A program made the translations under genes and the position numbers. Below the pieces are notes generated by a model. It saw only the letters and a program-made list of their open reading frames with translations. It did not search any database and was not told the DNA's origin. From Hyphomicrobiales bacterium (GTDB lineage Bacteria; Pseudomonadota; Alphaproteobacteria; Rhizobiales; RI-29), in the NCBI GenBank assembly GCA_016125495.1, contig WGLQ01000004.1, positions 186,001 to 250,000 on the forward strand: a DNA stretch of 64,000 nucleotides, read 5' to 3'. How positions within the stretch are numbered: the first letter of the stretch is position 1; each line of letters begins with the position of its first letter. Shown here in pieces: positions 1 through 8,387 of this stretch.

Positions 1-169
1 CGGGCCGTTCGCGCGATCGCGCCGACGACGGACACCGCGTGCAGATTTCCCCCGAAACGTCTTTGCACCCGTTCGCCGGGCGAGGACAACATCGAATCTG
101 GCGTACACACCCTTTTGCGCCGCACGGATCGATCTTGATGCAAAGCGCACCGACGCCCAGATCACCGCG

Positions 170-586
170 ATGACCAGCGCCGACGAGACCCTGCTGCGAC
201 TCTCCCCCAAGGCTTTCGCCGACGAGGCCGACCGTGCCTTCGCGGCCTTGCCCGAGCCATTTCGTGGGCTGGCCGCCGAGGTCGTCCTGCAGGTTGCCGA
301 ATGGCCGGACCGCGAGACGCTCGATGCCCTCGGGTTGGTCTCGCGCCACGACTTGCTTGGCCTCTACCATGGCATCAGCCGCGATCGGCGCAGCGTGGCC
401 GCGAGTGGCGATCTGCCGGACGTCGTCTTCCTCTATCGTCAGCCGATCCTCGATTTCGCTTGGCACGAGGGCGAGTCCGTCGCCGCGGTCATCAACCACG
501 TGCTGGTGCACGAGATCGGCCACCACTTCGGTCTCTCCGACGACGACATGGAGGCCATCGAGGAGGCGGACGAGCCCGGCCCATGA
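170..586 (+). CDS. Small zinc metallopeptidase-like protein (Zincin_1/DUF1025 family)
   Basis: The 138-residue protein is cytosolic-looking, with no signal peptide or membrane segment. The diagnostic motif HEIGHHFGLSDDDM sits at residues 114-127; it is the HExxHxxGxxD zinc-binding core of minimal zincins, here in the form typical of the DUF1025/Zincin_1 family. Proteins of this family are about 120-140 residues, so this one is complete. The substrate is not known for the family. The ATG has no clear Shine-Dalgarno, so translation may be weak or leader-poor. The family call is firm; proteolytic activity is inference from the motif. Confidence 0.85.
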   Translation: MTSADETLLRLSPKAFADEADRAFAALPEPFRGLAAEVVLQVAEWPDRETLDALGLVSRHDLLGLYHGISRDRRSVAASGDLPDVVFLYRQPILDFAWHEGESVAAVINHVLVHEIGHHFGLSDDDMEAIEEADEPGP

Positions 587-779
587 GCGGGGCATCGCAC
601 GAAGGCGTCACGCCGGGGCGGCACCGAGGCTTGCCCTATTGTGATTGTTAACGCTCATCGTGTAAGCATACGCCATGGACAGAGACCTTGCTGGATACGC
701 GACGAGGCGAATTAGCGGCCCGGCTGCCTGAGGGCACCGGGAATGCCGCCGTCGTTTTTGTCCAGCTCGAGGTTGTTCG

Positions 780-1082
780 ATGTCCGCATATTCGCTCCCC
801 GGCGCTGCCGGGACAGAGCCCGTCCGCGATCGTGTTCGCGCGCTCTTTCATGTCACCGCCACTGCCGAACCCGGCACCTTGCCTCGTCTCGTCGAGCCCT
901 TCGCCAAGATGGGGCTGGTGCCGACACGCCTGCATGCCTCGCGCGAGGATGGCGATGGCAGCTGGCAGTCCATCGATATGCGGATCGTCGGGGTGTCGCG
1001 CCACGAAGCCGAGCTGGTCGAGGCCATGCTGCGCCGCGTCGTCGGCGTCCGCCAGCTGATCGTGGTCACCGAGGACGCCTGA
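780..1082 (+). CDS. ACT-domain-like small protein
   Basis: A 100-residue protein. From about residue 20 it reads like an ACT beta-alpha-beta fold: LFHVTATAEPGTLPRLVEPF, then a second strand-helix with a pattern like that of acetolactate synthase regulatory subunits (HASREDGDGSWQSIDMRIVG) and a final VRQLIVV strand. A GAGG lies upstream of the ATG at 780. It is much shorter than IlvH (about 160-180 residues), so it may be a stand-alone amino-acid-sensing domain. The ligand and partner are unknown. The neighbouring genes give no pathway clue. Confidence 0.6.
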   Translation: MSAYSLPGAAGTEPVRDRVRALFHVTATAEPGTLPRLVEPFAKMGLVPTRLHASREDGDGSWQSIDMRIVGVSRHEAELVEAMLRRVVGVRQLIVVTEDA

Positions 1083-1284
1083 GGCCGTGGGTTGCGACCG
1101 GCCGGCGAGCGCGGGCAGGCGCCGTGTTCCCGTTGAATGCCCGTCGATGGCCGCACCATCGACACGCGTTCGCCAGGAACGGGCAACACAACGAAGATCG
1201 CCATGACGCCATAGTCCCTTTGCCGATCGAGGTCGCATGGGGCTATGGTGCAAGCGCCCGTTCCGCCGAATCGCTGGTTGCCCG

Positions 1285-1845
1285 ATGACCAAACCTAGCT
1301 CGACGATCGTCCCAACGACGCCAGCGCGTTCGAGGCAGCGCGTGCTCGCCCTGGCCCTCGCGGGACTTCTGGCGGTGTGCCTCGGGCTCGGCCGGCCAGC
1401 CGTCGCCGAGGGGCCGACCGTCGAGGAATACCTCGCCCACGTCGGCGAGGAGGCCAGCGTCATCGCCTACGGCCAGGTCCGGATCGACGGCAAGCGCATG
1501 ATCTGCGGTCGTCGGCCGACGGTGATCGACCCGACCCTCGACGACTACGCCGCCGCCTATCCGACGTTCCTCATCCTCAATCCGAAACGGATGGAAGGTT
1601 TGCCGACGGCGGTCAAACTCTGGATTTTCAGTCACGAATGCGGTCATCAGTTCCGCGGCCCGGACGAGGAGAGGGCCGATTGTTTCGCGGTCCAACGCGG
1701 TCGTCGTCAGGGCTGGCTCGACGAGACGGGGCTTGCTCAGATCTGCAGCTTCATCAAGCCGTCCGCAGGCTCGTCCATGCACTGGTCCGGTCCCAAGCGC
1801 TGCGAGATCATGCGCGCCTGCTTCGCCGATCCGACGATCCACTGA
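1285..1845 (+). CDS. Secreted HExxH zinc-protease-like protein
   Basis: A 186-residue protein with an N-terminal signal peptide (residues about 19-41, ending GRPAVA). The motif HECGH is at 117-121, followed by EERADCFAV at 128-136. The spacing from HExxH to a downstream E-x-x-D/A-D resembles the third zinc ligand of gluzincin/M48-type peptidases. Several Cys residues in the mature part suggest disulphides in the periplasm. The reading frame is open 16 codons further upstream, but the ATG at 1285 puts the signal peptide in a normal position. It is probably a periplasmic metalloprotease or a remnant; the substrate is unknown. Confidence 0.6.
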   Translation: MTKPSSTIVPTTPARSRQRVLALALAGLLAVCLGLGRPAVAEGPTVEEYLAHVGEEASVIAYGQVRIDGKRMICGRRPTVIDPTLDDYAAAYPTFLILNPKRMEGLPTAVKLWIFSHECGHQFRGPDEERADCFAVQRGRRQGWLDETGLAQICSFIKPSAGSSMHWSGPKRCEIMRACFADPTIH

Positions 1846-1906
1846 CGCTGGCCAGCCCGCTGGCGCGGGTTGTCAACGCCGTGCGCGGAGCGGCTAAACT
1901 GGCGCA

Positions 1907-2341
1907 ATGCCGGTCACCGACATCGCCACCCGCCTCGTTTCCCTTGCCGACAGCCTTCGGGGCTGGCTCGAGGCCCTCGCACGCATGGACGTCGAGCGCC
2001 GATTGCGCCTCGCGCGCTATTGCGACGGGATTGCCGACACCCTGGCGCGGGCCGGTGAAGCGCTCTCCAGCGGCTCGACCCGGCCGGCGCGCGCGATGCG
2101 TTCGGCGCGTCGCTCCCTCGAGCACGAACTCGGTCGCCTCGCCGGTCATGGCGAGGATGTCGCGCGCCTGATGCGCGGCCAGCTTGACGCGGCCAAGCTC
2201 GCCGTCCTTAAAAGGCGGGCAAAGTCGCTCATCGAGCTGACACGATCGCCGGACGCCCTCAGGGCGGACCCGCGCGGGATGGTCAGACTGCAGGAGGCGG
2301 AGGGCTATTTTCGCTCGCTCGCCGACCGCCTTCGGACCTGA
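1907..2341 (+). CDS. Hypothetical helical protein
   Basis: A 144-residue protein of unknown function. It is predicted almost entirely alpha-helical, rich in Arg, Ala and Leu, with amphipathic heptad-like stretches (residues 10-60 and 75-115), so it may be a coiled-coil or helical-bundle protein. There is no signal peptide, no membrane segment and no recognisable motif. It precedes leuD by 67 bp on the same strand and could share a transcript, but nothing links it to leucine synthesis. High GC3 supports real coding. Confidence 0.5.
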   Translation: MPVTDIATRLVSLADSLRGWLEALARMDVERRLRLARYCDGIADTLARAGEALSSGSTRPARAMRSARRSLEHELGRLAGHGEDVARLMRGQLDAAKLAVLKRRAKSLIELTRSPDALRADPRGMVRLQEAEGYFRSLADRLRT

Positions 2342-2408
2342 GGCTCGGGGTGACGCGCGCAGGCCGCCGGCTCCGTCCGCTCGACGGGCCGCCTCGGGGA
2401 GAAGCCGA

Positions 2409-3014
2409 ATGCAGAAGTTCACGACGTTGACAGGCGTTGCCGCCCCGCTCGAGATGATCAACGTCGACACCGACATGATCATCCCCAAGCAGTATCTGAA
2501 GACCATCAAGCGCACCGGCCTCGGCGGCGCCCTTTTTTCCGAGATGCGCTATGATGCCGATGGCGCCGAGGTCGCGGGTTTCGTGCTGAACCAGCCGGCC
2601 TATCGCAAGGCCGAAATCCTGGTGACGGGCGAGAACTTCGGCTGCGGCTCCAGTCGCGAGCACGCCCCCTGGGCGCTCCTCGACTTCGGCATCCGCTGCA
2701 TCATCGCGCCCTCGTTCGCCGACATCTTCTTCAACAACTGCTTCAAGAACGGCATCCTGCCGATCAAGCTGCCGCAATCCGACGTCGACAAGCTGATGGA
2801 CGATGCCCGGCGCGGTGCCAATGCGACCATCACGGTGGACCTCGAGGCCCAGGAAATTCGCGGACCCGACGGCGGCATTATCCGCTTCGACGTCGATCCC
2901 TTCCGCAAGCATTGCCTTCTCAACGGCCTGGACGACATCGGTCTCACCCTTCAGAAGGCCGATCGCATCGCCAGCTTCGAGGAAAAGGCCCGCCTTGCGC
3001 GGCCGTGGGCCTGA
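2409..3014 (+). CDS. leuD: 3-isopropylmalate dehydratase small subunit
   Basis: The 201-residue protein is the swivel-domain subunit of isopropylmalate isomerase. With LeuC it converts 2-isopropylmalate to 3-isopropylmalate in leucine synthesis. Visible family signatures are the start [20 protein letters not shown], then [10 protein letters not shown], and the aconitase swivel motif [17 protein letters not shown] near residues 77-93. The length matches LeuD of alphaproteobacteria. A GGGGAGAAG ribosome site precedes the ATG. leuC lies 41 kb away at 43739-45166 and leuB at 46779-47885, so the subunits are not in one operon. Confidence 0.96.
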   Translation: MQKFTTLTGVAAPLEMINVDTDMIIPKQYLKTIKRTGLGGALFSEMRYDADGAEVAGFVLNQPAYRKAEILVTGENFGCGSSREHAPWALLDFGIRCIIAPSFADIFFNNCFKNGILPIKLPQSDVDKLMDDARRGANATITVDLEAQEIRGPDGGIIRFDVDPFRKHCLLNGLDDIGLTLQKADRIASFEEKARLARPWA

Positions 3015-3084
3015 GCCGGGAGGTTCCGGACCGCGAACTGTCGGCCAAGTGATCTCCCGGCCTCGGCGGCCAGCGCTTTTCGCC

Positions 3085-3113
3085 TTGCCCGCTGACGGCC
3101 GCATCGCTATAGA
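3085..3113 (+). promoter_or_regulatory. Sigma-70-type promoter of tRNA-Pro
   Basis: TTGCCC (3085-3090) and TATAGA (3108-3113) are separated by exactly 17 bp. Predicted transcription start is near 3120, about 95 nt before the tRNA. Inferred by inspection only. Confidence 0.5.
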
Positions 3114-3215
3114 CCTCGTTCTCGTCGGGCCGTGGGTCCGGCGGCTCCGCCGTGGCGCCCGATTGCGCGGCATGGCGATTTCCCGAGGCGCCGCTTGGTC
3201 GGCTGCCGCAAGCGT

Positions 3216-3292
3216 CGGAGTGTAGCGCAGCCTGGTAGCGCACCTCGTTCGGGACGAGGGGGTCGCAGGTTCAAATCCTGCCACTCCGACCA
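3216..3292 (+). tRNA. tRNA-Pro (anticodon CGG)
   Basis: 77 nt including an encoded CCA end. The acceptor stem pairs CGGAGTG (3216-3222) with CACTCCG (3282-3288). The anticodon arm is CCTCG / TTCGGGA loop / CGAGG, giving anticodon CGG for the proline codon CCG. The T-arm contains GGTTCAAATCC. A short run of T follows the CCA. Confidence 0.97.
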
Positions 3293-3453
3293 ATTTTTCA
3301 ATGAGTTGGACCGCCGACGGCGGGATCGTGGAAACGAGTGCAGTGCGGTTCGCCCCGGCCGCTCGGCAAACGCTTTCGGGCCGGACGTTGCCCGGCCAGC
3401 CCTTGGCGTTTCAGCGCTTTTCTATCCGTTTCGGGCGTGCCTCGCGCGACCGT

Positions 3454-3747
3454 TCAGTGCGAGCCGCTGGTGGAGCCGCGACGCGCGCGCACACACTTAC
3501 CGGTGGAGTTCGAGCGAACGTAACCCTGCTTGCATCCGCTCGCGGTGTTGCCAGCGGTCTGGGCGCCGGCGTTCGATGCCGGCGAGGAACCCGCCGCCAG
3601 ATTGCTCGACGTGCCGCCCGGCACGCTCGTCGTCGTTCCAGATGCTGCGCTCTCTGCCTTGACGGAATGCGTTCCAAAGAACGCAGTCGCTCCGGCGACG
3701 ACGAGTGTGAGGCCGCAGACGGCCACGATGAGTGAACGAGCCAGCAT
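3454..3747 (-). CDS. Small secreted protein with a C-x12-C-V module
   Basis: A 97-residue protein starting at the ATG at 3747, which has GGGAG seven bases upstream; the frame continues further 5' but without such a site. Residues 2-24 form a signal peptide or membrane anchor (LARSLIVAVCGLTLVVAGAT). A Ser/Thr/Gly/Ala-rich low-complexity middle follows, then a basic tail with two cysteines: CKQGYVRSNSTGKC followed by VRARR. The Cys pair is spaced by 12 residues, as in the small protein at 23400-23600. It is probably periplasmic or envelope-associated. Function unknown. Confidence 0.6.
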   Translation of the reverse strand: MLARSLIVAVCGLTLVVAGATAFFGTHSVKAESAASGTTTSVPGGTSSNLAAGSSPASNAGAQTAGNTASGCKQGYVRSNSTGKCVRARRGSTSGSH

Positions 3748-3938
3748 GGCGTGCTCCCGATCCGATTGACGATCCAATACGTCACCTCGATAGAGCACTC
3801 GAAACCGCGCCGCGAACCAAGCCTGCGCGATCGTTTCGTGAATTCGCGTGAACAGGTGCCAGGACATTGCTTGGCGACTGGCGGTCATTGCGCGCTCGCG
3901 GTATCGAGACCAGCAACGAAACAGGAGCTTGCCCGAGA

Positions 3939-4919
3939 ATGGCGACGAACCCCCAACTGCCGCTCGATCGCGAGATGATCGTCGAATACGGCACTGCCGA
4001 AGAGCTGGCTCCAGCCGTGTTGCGCCTCGTTGCGGCCAACCCAGGTCCGATGACCTTCAAGGGGACGAATTCGTATCTCATCGGCCGCGAGAGCCTCGCC
4101 CTCGTCGATCCCGGTCCGGACGACGCGGCCCACGTCGAGGCGATCGTGCGTGCCGCCGCCGGGCGCCCGATCACGCACATCCTGGTTACGCATACGCACC
4201 GCGATCACATCGGCGGCCTCGAGCGCCTTCAGCACCTCACCGGTGCGCCGTCTTTGGCGATCGCCCCTTCGGTTTATGGTGCCGCGGACGCCGTGGTGAC
4301 CTCGACCGGCCAGGCGCCCGCCGCCGGCGCTGGCGAACCGGCCGCCTCGGAAAAATCGATCCGTGAGGCGGCGCTCACGAGCTTCGTGCCGGACATCGGC
4401 CTTCGCGACGGCGAGCGTGTCGAGGCAGGCGATTGCGCGATCGAGGTGGTCCATACCCCCGGGCACACACCCGACCATGTCGCCTTCCGACTGCTGGAGG
4501 GGGGCATTCTTTTCACGGGCGACCACGTGATGGGCTGGAACACGACCGTGGTCATCCCGCCGGAAGGCCGCATGGCGCACTACATGGACTCGCTGGAGCG
4601 CCTCTACGCCGCCGACGCGGATCGCCTTTATCTCCCCGGGCACGGTGACGTCGTCCGCCAGCCCCGCCGGCTGGTCAAGGCCTTCCTGATGCATCGCAGG
4701 ATGCGTGAAGCCGCCATTCTCGATGTGCTGGCAGAGGGGCCGGCGACTATCGATTCCGTGACTGCGCGTGTCCACCAAGGCCTGGCTGAAAACTTGATGG
4801 CGGCGGCGCGGCTGCAGGTTGAGGCGCAGCTGGAGTGGCTTTCGGAGCGGGGGCTGGCCGTCGAACTTCGGGTGCGCGGACAACCCTCGTCTTTTTCGGT
4901 GCCGCCGCGGCCGGCGTAG
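3939..4919 (+). CDS. MBL-fold metallo-hydrolase (LACTB2-like)
   Basis: A 326-residue cytosolic protein. The zinc motif THTHRDHIGG (around residue 86-95) is the HxHxDH signature of the metallo-beta-lactamase fold. Further ligands are in HTPGHTPDHVAF and FTGDHVMGW, with a final H in LPGHGDVV. The C-terminal 70 residues look like the winged-helix extension of the LACTB2/RNase-Z-like subgroup. The ATG at 3939 is preferred because it begins the conserved region; an upstream in-frame start at 3867 lacks support. The last 173 bp overlap, in opposite orientation, the 3' end of the DUF1499 gene. The substrate cannot be read from the sequence. Confidence 0.85.
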   Translation: MATNPQLPLDREMIVEYGTAEELAPAVLRLVAANPGPMTFKGTNSYLIGRESLALVDPGPDDAAHVEAIVRAAAGRPITHILVTHTHRDHIGGLERLQHLTGAPSLAIAPSVYGAADAVVTSTGQAPAAGAGEPAASEKSIREAALTSFVPDIGLRDGERVEAGDCAIEVVHTPGHTPDHVAFRLLEGGILFTGDHVMGWNTTVVIPPEGRMAHYMDSLERLYAADADRLYLPGHGDVVRQPRRLVKAFLMHRRMREAAILDVLAEGPATIDSVTARVHQGLAENLMAAARLQVEAQLEWLSERGLAVELRVRGQPSSFSVPPRPA

Positions 4920-5937
4920 GCCGGGGCTGCGGCTTGGGCCGGGCTTGCTCGGCAGGTCTCGGAGTTGGCTTGGCTCTCGCGGCGGGCCGCGACTTGTCGA
5001 TTGGTGCCGTCGCGCGAACGGGCAGCTCCGGCGTGCGCGAGCCGCGCTGCCGCGAGCCGAGGGGCGGCGAGGTCCGAGACGGCGGGAGCACCGTTGCGGC
5101 CTCGTCTTCGGTGATCTCGGCCGAATGCGCGACGAACGCGGAGGTCGTCGGGCTGAGCAGCGCGGTCGAACCGCTGCCGGTGTCGAGCCGGGCATTGAGC
5201 TGCTTGAGGAGCTCACGAACGCGAATGGCGTTGCGCCCGAAATCGTGTGAGCCGAACCGCGAGGCCGAGCGCACGTCGATCCGCGACCCTTCCTCGAGCG
5301 TGGTGACCCGCACGATGAGATCGTCGTCGAAGCCGAGAACCATCGTCTTGTCGACCGCTTCGATCACGCCGGCCCTTTCGTCGCCCGCGGGCGCGACCGC
5401 CGTGATGATCCTCAGCCCGCGCTTTTCCATGACATTGCGGGTGATTTCGAAGGCCTCGACGGCGGGCCGCAGCACTTTGATGGGCCGGATGTCGGGATAG
5501 GCTTCGGTCTGCAACTCGGCGATGTCGGAGCCACCATAGGTCGCGGGATTCGCCATCTTCGGGCGCGCGGCGAGCCGCACGAACTCGGGCGGCGTGGTGA
5601 CGTCCGTCGTGATGTCGTTGATCTCCGGCAGCGCATAGTAGGCCGGCAAGACGGCTGCCGGCCAGGCGAGGAGCCCGATGCCGAGGAGCATCGCGAACAC
5701 CGCCTGCGTGAGGCCGCCCATGCCCTCGCGCCAGATTCGCACGAAACTGACGAAGGCCATCAGCATGCCGAGCGCCGCGATCGCGAAGGCCAGCGCCGCG
5801 ATGTTCAAGGCCACGGGCGTTGCGAGACCAGCGAACCGATGTAGCGCGATGGCAACTATGAGTAGTTGCACAGCAAAGAACGCCAGGCGCGCGGCCCAGT
5901 CGGCAAAAGAGCAGCGTTGCGTTCCAGTGAGCAGCAT
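4747..5937 (-). CDS. DUF1499 membrane protein with Pro/Ala-rich tail
   Basis: About 396 residues from the ATG at 5937. Start uncertain: 6006 (ATG) and 6045 (TTG) are in frame, but the extra codons are atypical for this genome. Three hydrophobic segments lie in the N-terminal 110 residues. They are followed by a DUF1499 domain containing NPATYGGSDIAELQ, AYPDIRPIKV and the C-terminal signature SASRFGSHDFGRNAIRVREL. The last 120 residues are a disordered, basic Pro/Ala-rich tail. DUF1499 has no settled function. The tail coding region runs antiparallel into the MBL hydrolase gene. Confidence 0.75.
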   Translation of the reverse strand: MLLTGTQRCSFADWAARLAFFAVQLLIVAIALHRFAGLATPVALNIAALAFAIAALGMLMAFVSFVRIWREGMGGLTQAVFAMLLGIGLLAWPAAVLPAYYALPEINDITTDVTTPPEFVRLAARPKMANPATYGGSDIAELQTEAYPDIRPIKVLRPAVEAFEITRNVMEKRGLRIITAVAPAGDERAGVIEAVDKTMVLGFDDDLIVRVTTLEEGSRIDVRSASRFGSHDFGRNAIRVRELLKQLNARLDTGSGSTALLSPTTSAFVAHSAEITEDEAATVLPPSRTSPPLGSRQRGSRTPELPVRATAPIDKSRPAARAKPTPRPAEQARPKPQPRPTPAAAAPKKTRVVRAPEVRRPAPAPKATPAAPQPAAAPPPSSFQPGLGGHAQSRNR

Positions 5938-6170
5938 CGATTGGCTCGGATTGACTTGTATCTGCGGGGTCAGCTCTATCGAGTTGCAGGCGGCAAGACC
6001 CAGCATCTCACCAGCAACGAATCGATTTCTAACACATGGGCACAAATGAGTTTAGTGGTGTGGCCCGCTTATCGAGATGATGTGGCCTTGCTGCAAGATC
6101 AATTGCTTTGAAATTTGGCCGTCGGACGACTAACGATTGTGTCCAGGACAAGTTGCAGGATGACGAGGCC

Positions 6171-7565
6171 ATGACCAACCCCAAACTCTCGAATGCCGAC
6201 GTACGGGACATCGAGACGCTCATCCATCCCTACACCAATCTCGCGACGCACCGCGAGACCGGGCCGACCGTCCTCGACCGCGGGGAGGGTGTCTACGTTT
6301 ACGACGACAAGGGGCGCAAGTACATCGAAGGGCTGGCCGGTCTCTGGTGCACCGCACTCGGCTACGGCAACGCCGAGTTGATCGAAGCCGCGCGCGAGCA
6401 GATGTCGAAGCTCGCCTACACCCACATCTTCGGCGGCAAGAGCCACGAGCCGGCGATCGCGGTTGCCGAGAAGCTCAAGGAGATTTCGCCCGCGCCGGCC
6501 TCCAAGGTACTTTTTTCGTCGTCCGGCTCGGAGGCCAACGACACACAGATCAAGTTGCTCTGGTATTACAACAATGCGCGGGGCAAGCCGGCCAAGAAGA
6601 AGATCATCTCGCGCGAGCGCGGCTACCACGGTGTCACGGTCGCCGCCGCCAGCTTGACCGGTCTCGGTCCGGTGCACATGGACTTCGACCTGCCGATGGC
6701 CCGTGTCCACCACACGCGCTGCCCGCATCATTATCGTCAGGCCGAGGCGGGCGAGAGCGAGGAGGCTTTCGCGAGCCGCTGCGCCGCTGAACTCGAGGCC
6801 CTCATCGAGCGCGAGGGGCCCGAGACCGTCGCCGCCTTCATCGCCGAGCCGGTGATGGGCGCGGGTGGCGTCGTGGTGCCGCCGGCGACCTACTTCGAGA
6901 AGGTCCAGGCAGTGCTCGCCAAGCACGACATCATGATGATCGCCGACGAGGTGATCTGCGGTTTCGGGCGCACCGGCAACATGTTCGGTTCCGAGACATT
7001 CGGCATAAAGCCTGACACCATCACAGTCGCCAAGGCGCTGACCTCCGCCTACGTCCCGCTCGGCGCCGTGACCATTTCCGAGCCGGTGTATCAGGCCATG
7101 CTCGATGAAAGTCGCAAGATCGGAACGTTCGGCCACGGCTACACCTACGCCGGCCACCCGGTCGGCTGCGCTGTGGCGCTCAAGACGCTCGAAATCTACG
7201 AGCGCGACAACATCGTCGGCCACGTCAAGGACGTCGCCAAGACCTTCCAGAAGCGCCTGCGGGCGCTCGCCGACCATCCGCTTGTCGGCGAGGCGCGCGG
7301 CGTCGGGCTGATCGGCGCGGTCGAACTCGTTGCCGACAAGAAGGCGAAGACCGCCTTCGATCCCAAGAAGGGCGTCGGCGGCAAGGCGGTTGCCATGTGC
7401 CAGCAGGAGGGCGTCATCCTGCGGGCCCTCATCGGCGATGCGCTGGCCTTCTGCCCGCCGCTGATCATCACACACGCCCAGATCGATGAGATGTTCGACA
7501 GTGTCGAGCGCGGCCTCGACAAGGTCCTCGACTGGGCCAAGGGCGAAAGGCTGCTCGCTGCCTGA
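6171..7565 (+). CDS. Class III pyridoxal-phosphate aminotransferase (omega-transaminase type)
   Basis: A 464-residue fold-type I aminotransferase. Family signatures: SSSGSEANDTQIK (residues 116-128) for phosphate binding, the PLP-contacting Asp in IADEVICGFGRTGN (D259), and the Schiff-base Lys in TVAKALTSAYVPLGAV (K288). The sequence is close in style to the aspartate-aminotransferase-family omega-transaminases that move amino groups from omega-amino acids or polyamines to pyruvate. The exact donor cannot be told. The ATG at 6171 is preferred (AGGATGACGAGG upstream); a start at 6108 would add a non-conserved 21-residue leader. Monocistronic, with a stem-loop at 7616-7638 after it. Confidence 0.9.
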   Translation: MTNPKLSNADVRDIETLIHPYTNLATHRETGPTVLDRGEGVYVYDDKGRKYIEGLAGLWCTALGYGNAELIEAAREQMSKLAYTHIFGGKSHEPAIAVAEKLKEISPAPASKVLFSSSGSEANDTQIKLLWYYNNARGKPAKKKIISRERGYHGVTVAAASLTGLGPVHMDFDLPMARVHHTRCPHHYRQAEAGESEEAFASRCAAELEALIEREGPETVAAFIAEPVMGAGGVVVPPATYFEKVQAVLAKHDIMMIADEVICGFGRTGNMFGSETFGIKPDTITVAKALTSAYVPLGAVTISEPVYQAMLDESRKIGTFGHGYTYAGHPVGCAVALKTLEIYERDNIVGHVKDVAKTFQKRLRALADHPLVGEARGVGLIGAVELVADKKAKTAFDPKKGVGGKAVAMCQQEGVILRALIGDALAFCPPLIITHAQIDEMFDSVERGLDKVLDWAKGERLLAA

Positions 7566-7615
7566 CGGGGGACCGCGACGGCGAGCCCTATTGCCTGCCC
7601 ACCACACCCCAACAC

Positions 7616-7638
7616 ATCGGCCGGGCAATCCGGCCGAT
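7616..7638. terminator. Stem-loop between convergent genes
   Basis: A perfect 9-bp inverted repeat, ATCGGCCGG / CCGGCCGAT, with a 5-nt loop GCAAT. It lies between the transaminase stop (7565) and the stop of the minus-strand DM9 gene (7656). There is no T tract on either side, so it may serve as a two-way RNA 3'-end stabiliser or a non-canonical terminator. Confidence 0.45.
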
Positions 7639-7655
7639 GCCGTTGTCGCCGGCCG

Positions 7656-8171
7656 TCAGCGCACCAGCACTTCGTAGTCTCGAACCGTGTGTTCGCGGCC
7701 GCCCCAGCCGATGTTGCACCCGCCGAATTGCGCGCGGACCTTGCCGGCATGGATGCCGCCATTGAAGAAGGCGCGGCACACGTAGAGCGGCTCGCCATCC
7801 TGTTCGTTACCGCCCTGCACCGCGTGCCGGGGCACATGGCCGCCCGCTGTCGGCCACCAACTGAACCCTGCGCCGGTCAGCACCCAGTATTGCGCGACCG
7901 TGTGTTCGCGGCCGCCCCAGCCGATGTTGCACCCGCCGAACTGCGCGCGGACCTTGCCGGCGTGGATTCCGCCGTTGAATTTCGCCGAGCAGACGAAGAG
8001 CCGCTCGCCGTTCGCCTCCCAGCCACCGACCACCGCCTCGGCGGTGGCATGCCCGCCGCTTGCCGGGGTCCAACCGTCAGCGGCCCCGGCCGTACCCGCT
8101 ATGAGCGACACGATCGCGATGAGGCCCGCGGCCGATGCGGCCCGAAGGCCGTGACGGTCTTGCTTCGGCAT
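7656..8171 (-). CDS. Secreted protein of two DM9 (DUF3421) repeats
   Basis: A 171-residue protein starting at the ATG at 8171 with an excellent GAGGAG site. Residues 1-30 are a signal peptide (ending GTAGAA). The mature part consists of two DM9-type units of 71 residues. Each has a W-x-P-A-x-GG-H region, a cysteine strand (FVCSAKFNGG, YVCRAFFNGG), the shared run AGKVRAQFGGCNIGWGGREH, then a closing strand (YWVLTG, YEVLVR). DM9 modules are best known from insect and bivalve lectin-like proteins that bind mannose and microbial surfaces. Here a periplasmic or extracellular carbohydrate-binding role is an inference. Confidence 0.8.
   Translation of the reverse strand: MPKQDRHGLRAASAAGLIAIVSLIAGTAGAADGWTPASGGHATAEAVVGGWEANGERLFVCSAKFNGGIHAGKVRAQFGGCNIGWGGREHTVAQYWVLTGAGFSWWPTAGGHVPRHAVQGGNEQDGEPLYVCRAFFNGGIHAGKVRAQFGGCNIGWGGREHTVRDYEVLVR
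7684..7768. repeat. DM9 direct repeat, copy 1
   Basis: 85-bp segment coding the core of the C-terminal DM9 unit. It is nearly identical at the DNA level to 7897-7981 (offset exactly 213 bp, or 71 codons), with only a few base differences. This points to a recent internal duplication or gene conversion. Confidence 0.85.
7897..7981. repeat. DM9 direct repeat, copy 2
   Basis: Partner of 7684-7768, coding the core of the N-terminal DM9 unit in the same gene. Confidence 0.85.
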
Positions 8172-8387
8172 ATTCGTCTCCTCTTCGCTCGGGTTCGGCA
8201 TCGGACATCGTATGTCGCTCCGGCCACCCGGTTCGGCAGGGCCGGTGCTTTCGGCTCCGCCGCGACTCGTATAGCCTTTCCGACGATCCAAGCGGCATCC
8301 CCAAGTTACGGGAAGGCATCACCGGTCGCGCGTTCGCCATTGCCGCCTCGTCCTTGCGGCACGGACACGAAGGGGGTGGGCCGAGCG

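Noticed and set aside
648-1463. 271-codon minus-strand frame over the ACT-like gene
   Set aside because: No family pattern and poor composition; the plus-strand genes explain the region.
3885-5216. 443-codon minus-strand frame over the MBL hydrolase gene
   Set aside because: Mirror of the MBL gene; the DUF1499 frame, not this one, carries a recognisable family pattern.
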